Source: CAVPRW01 sp046727435 [NCBI: bacterium] (GTDB lineage Bacteria > Tectomicrobia > Entotheonellia > J063). Taken from it: 7,772 nucleotides of DNA. Position numbers and translations under genes: made by a program. The notes below the pieces were generated by a model. It did no database searches. It was not told the DNA's origin and was given only the letters and a program-made list of their open reading frames with translations. The stretch's first letter is position 1; each line of letters opens with the position of its first letter. Below, piece after piece: positions 5,119 through 7,772 of this stretch. The stretch lies in contig JBKPCR010000487.1 in assembly GCA_046727435.1 (NCBI GenBank), positions 1 to 7,772 on the forward strand, read 5' to 3'.

Positions 5119-6318
5119 TTAGCCCTCCAGCACGGCCAGCACCGCCTGGGGGAGCACGCGATCCTTGAACCATACCACCCGCGCCGGCAGGTCCTCACGC
5201 TTGACCCCGGCGCGCTCCAGGTTGAGACGCTCGGACACCGCCAGGATGACATCCTCCCGCCCTGCCCGGCGTACCTGGGCAAATTTCTTGCGGAGATACT
5301 CAGGGCGCCAGTAGCCCACGATTTCGAGCAAGACGCTGCGACCATCTGGATGCACCAGGCGAAAGTCGGGCACCATGACACTGCCGGGTAACGGAATCAG
5401 ATCCACCTCTCGCTCCAGCCGCCAGGCCGTCGGTGTCTTGGCCCAGCGCGCCGCAAAAGCCTGCTCTAGGATGCTATCGTACGGCGTCCCTGGGGGATAG
5501 TGCGAGACCAGCCCACAGCCGGCCTCCAGGGTGAACCGGGTGCCCTGGGGGGTGGACAATGACCCCTGGCGCGGCACCAGGGTGGCGGACGAACGCCAGC
5601 GCGTGACGTGCAGTAGCGCTGGCAGGAGTTTGGCGAGTGCCAGCCCATAGCGAAGGCTGGGCGTGAACAGACTGGCGGGTCCATCGATGGTCAAGGTAAA
5701 CCCGTGATCGGCATCACCTTCGATGTAGGCCATCAGCCCAAAGAGCTTGAGGTAGCGAAACAGGAGCTTGTATTCGCCGGGATCGTTGCGGTGGGCCGTG
5801 ATCACCACATGGCTGGCCCGGTATAGCACGCCCTGGGCCTGCGCCAGATTGTAGCGCTCAAGGAGACCTTCTGGCGTGGGCGCATCAAAGGTGGTCAGCA
5901 CGTGCGCCTCTGGCAAATCGGCATACAGCCAGGCGCGCACCTGTTCTGGGCCGATGTCGCGCGCCAGCTCACGGCTGAGGGTGTCCGCCACCGCCGTGAG
6001 CGTAGCCAGACTCTGCTGCGGACCGCGGACGGACGGCACGGATAACGCGAAGACGCGCCGGCGCAGCTCAGCTGGTTCAAGGGGGCTATGCATCTCGAAG
6101 GTGCTAAAGGCACTCGCCAGCAGGTGCGCCAGTCCCCGTTTGACGCGGTAATCGGTATGATCTCCCTCCAGGACCTGGAGCTCGGCTTCGAGCGTGCCGC
6201 GAGTCTGGCCTTGCGCCCCGCGAAAGAGCTTGATCAGTTCCGTGGCCAGTGCCAGGGTGTCGGCCGTGAGTTGAAGCCGCTTGGGCACGACTTCCTCTCC
6301 GAGATAACGATGGATCAA
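5119..6318 (-). CDS. bax1: Bax1-like nuclease (DUF790), partner of the XPB helicase
   Basis: The protein matches the DUF790/Bax1 family in length (399 residues from the TTG at 6318) and layout. In archaea Bax1 binds XPB and cuts DNA near the unwound junction as part of a repair helicase-nuclease. The C-terminal nuclease domain, of the PD-(D/E)xK type, starts with DSILEQAF (281-288, acidic Glu285). VPDFRL (316-321) supplies Asp318. LLEIVGYWRPEYLRKKF (330-346) supplies Glu332 and lysines 344-345, and its EIVGYW signature is characteristic of the family. Residues 1-90 form the helical N-terminal part, with a middle domain around 100-260. The gene follows the helicase on the same strand by 47 bases or fewer, so they are surely co-transcribed. 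Similarity to family N-termini continues upstream of the TTG (ILPAELL), so the true start is probably the ATC at 6336, giving 405 residues. All expected catalytic acids appear present. Confidence 0.88.
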   Translation of the reverse strand: MIHRYLGEEVVPKRLQLTADTLALATELIKLFRGAQGQTRGTLEAELQVLEGDHTDYRVKRGLAHLLASAFSTFEMHSPLEPAELRRRVFALSVPSVRGPQQSLATLTAVADTLSRELARDIGPEQVRAWLYADLPEAHVLTTFDAPTPEGLLERYNLAQAQGVLYRASHVVITAHRNDPGEYKLLFRYLKLFGLMAYIEGDADHGFTLTIDGPASLFTPSLRYGLALAKLLPALLHVTRWRSSATLVPRQGSLSTPQGTRFTLEAGCGLVSHYPPGTPYDSILEQAFAARWAKTPTAWRLEREVDLIPLPGSVMVPDFRLVHPDGRSVLLEIVGYWRPEYLRKKFAQVRRAGREDVILAVSERLNLERAGVKREDLPARVVWFKDRVLPQAVLAVLEG

Positions 6319-6342
6319 CAGCTCGGCTGGTAAGATTGGTCG

Positions 6343-6348
6343 CCCTCC
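6343..6348 (-). promoter_or_regulatory. Shine-Dalgarno GGAGGG for the Bax1 gene, pointing to an ATC start at 6336
   Basis: On the minus strand GGAGGG is followed after six bases by ATC (6336-6334), then TTACCAGCC. The first codon of the usual kind, TTG at 6318, lies 24 bases from this site, too far for it. The frame is closed upstream by a TGA that overlaps the end of the helicase gene, and there is no in-frame ATG, GTG or TTG between that stop and 6318. Confidence 0.55.
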
Positions 6349-6365
6349 GGTATGTGTTGTCGGTG

Positions 6366-7772
6366 CTATTGGTACAAGGTTTCATTGCCCCCTTCGGCGG
6401 CGAGCAGGCCGGGTTCAAGCGAGTCTAACTGAGGATAGGATCTGACTCTGGTACCTTGCCGGCGCCGGCGAGAGACCCGCTCTTCACTGGTGGCCTCAGC
6501 CACGACCTCATACAGCACCGCCCGCTTCCCCTCACGGCGGCGCACGATGCGGCCCAGACGCTGCACGAATTCGCGCCGCGAGCCCGTGCCGGAGAGCAAG
6601 ATGGCAATGCTGGCTTCAGGCACATCCACCCCCTCGTTGAGTACGCGTGAGGTCACCAGCACCGAGTACTCCCCGGTACGGAAGCGCTGCAGGATGTCGT
6701 GCCTCTCCTTCACCGGGGTGTGATGCGTGATAGCCGGAATGAGGTACTCCCGTGAGATACGGTACACCATGGCATTGTCTTCGGTGAAGATCAGCGTGCG
6801 GGCCAGATGGTGTTCCGCCAGCAGGTCGGCCAACACCCGCAGCTTACCGGCTGTCCCGAAGGCAAGATTGCGTGCCTCGCGATGCGCCAGCATGGCGCGG
6901 CGTCCAGCCCTAGAGCGCGCACTGGCGCGAACGAAGGCCTGCCACCCGGCCACGCTGCCGAGGTGGATGCCGCACGACTGCAAGAAACGATTGCGCATGT
7001 CAAGCAGGGCGTCGTAGCGCTGGCGCTCGCGTGGCGAGAGCCGGACGGTGAGGCGCACCACGCGATGCGGGGCGAGGACGGTGCCGGTGAGCGCACTGGC
7101 CGAGGTGCGATAGACCTCGGGGCCAATCAGAGTCTGTAGATCGGCGTGTGTGCCGTCGCTGCGCTCCGGGGTGGCCGTCAGGCCGAGGCGATACAGAGCT
7201 AGCGAGTATTCAGCGATCACACGGGTGAAGGCGCTGGGGAGGTGATGGCACTCATCGAAGATCAGCAGGGCGTACTGGTTCCCAAGCGCTTCGGCATGGA
7301 TGGCGGCGCTGTCATAGGTCGCCACCAGCAGGGGGGTGCGGTCGTGCGCCCCACCGCCGAGGAGCCCCACAGGCGCATCGGGGAAGGCCGCCAGCAGATG
7401 CGCATACCACTGGTGCAGGAGGTCCAACGTCGGCACCACGATCAGGGTGCTTTGCTGGGTGGCCTGGAGGGCCAACTGCGCCAGGTAGGTCTTCCCCGCG
7501 CCCGTGGGCAGCACGACTACTCCTAATCGCCCGGCGGTGAGCCAGGCCGTGAGTGCCGCCTGCTGATGCGGGTACGGTGTCATCTCAAGCGCCGGCACGA
7601 GAGGGAGCGGACCGAATGCCGGCGCGTGATCCACGAGCCGCGTGCCCTCGGCATGGAGCGTTTCGACCACGCGACGATAATGCAGGGCTGGGAGGCGAAA
7701 CCGCTCCACCCGGTCGTCCCAGGTAGCATAGTCGATCCACGCCTTCCCCGGTGGTGGGGGGTGCAACAACAG
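6366..7772 (-). CDS. xpb: XPB-like superfamily 2 DNA helicase (5' end outside the window)
   Basis: A DNA-dependent ATPase of the XPB/RAD25 branch of superfamily 2, expected to open DNA for its nuclease partner. Counting from a TTG at 7769, the motifs are: Q-tip YPHQQAAL (66-73), Walker A LPTGAGKT (87-94), motif Ia VVPTLDLLHQW (111-121), DEAH-like box DECHH (172-176), motif III LTATPER (197-203), motif IV TLIFTE (325-330), motif V VLNEGVDVPEA (376-386) and motif VI QRLGRIVRR (403-411). The VLNEGVDVPEA and QRLGRIVRR signatures and the DECHH box favour XPB over RecG, RecQ or UvrB. Residues 1-60 are a short N-terminal part, perhaps a reduced damage-recognition domain. The frame is open to the window edge (codon 7772-7770 is CTG) and no start with a Shine-Dalgarno is visible, so a few to tens of residues are missing. 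It is the first gene of an operon with Bax1. No key residue is lost. Confidence 0.92.
   Translation of the reverse strand: MLLHPPPPGKAWIDYATWDDRVERFRLPALHYRRVVETLHAEGTRLVDHAPAFGPLPLVPALEMTPYPHQQAALTAWLTAGRLGVVVLPTGAGKTYLAQLALQATQQSTLIVVPTLDLLHQWYAHLLAAFPDAPVGLLGGGAHDRTPLLVATYDSAAIHAEALGNQYALLIFDECHHLPSAFTRVIAEYSLALYRLGLTATPERSDGTHADLQTLIGPEVYRTSASALTGTVLAPHRVVRLTVRLSPRERQRYDALLDMRNRFLQSCGIHLGSVAGWQAFVRASARSRAGRRAMLAHREARNLAFGTAGKLRVLADLLAEHHLARTLIFTEDNAMVYRISREYLIPAITHHTPVKERHDILQRFRTGEYSVLVTSRVLNEGVDVPEASIAILLSGTGSRREFVQRLGRIVRRREGKRAVLYEVVAEATSEERVSRRRRQGTRVRSYPQLDSLEPGLLAAEGGNETLYQ

Overview
The window looks like a piece of a GC-rich genome from an uncultured environmental bacterium. The cues are several ABC substrate-binding protein (PF04392-type) copies, orphan transporters, and an XPB-type helicase next to a Bax1/DUF790 nuclease. 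A Tectomicrobia, Rokubacteria/Methylomirabilota or deltaproteobacteria-like source would fit, but nothing here fixes the taxon. There is no rRNA, tRNA or CRISPR array that I can see.

Layout. Positions 1-1907 hold a divergent pair of related substrate-binding protein genes. The leftward copy (147-716) is truncated and runs into unrelated sequence. The rightward copy (924-1907) is complete. Their upstream regions form an inverted repeat with a perfect 39-bp core. Positions 1908-2271 carry a probable terminator and two repeat units. A complete EamA/DMT-type membrane transporter follows (2272-3201). Positions 3202-4190 are a gene-poor, repeat-rich stretch. It holds a 552-bp non-autonomous insertion element (3260-3811) with terminal inverted repeats and a GTAG target duplication, one arm of a 75-bp inverted repeat whose partner lies before the transporter, and a separate pair of perfect 15-bp inverted repeats.

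A small glycine-zipper lipoprotein gene lies leftward at 4191-4607. Positions 4608-5118 are a gene graveyard. They hold a frameshifted SnoaL-like 3' end on the minus strand and a short remnant of a sensor histidine kinase ATPase domain on the plus strand. The right third is a leftward two-gene operon: an XPB-like superfamily 2 helicase (5' end outside the window) followed by its nuclease partner Bax1.

How the genes fit together. The only clear functional unit is helicase plus nuclease. In archaea this pair forms the XPB-Bax1 complex that unwinds and cuts DNA in repair. The substrate-binding protein, the DMT transporter and the lipoprotein each stand alone. No ABC permease or ATPase gene is next to the substrate-binding protein. 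The left two thirds look like a region reshaped repeatedly by duplication, insertion and decay. The most unusual points are the Bax1 start (the best Shine-Dalgarno points to an ATC codon), the nested repeats around the transporter, and the intact ends of the small insertion element.
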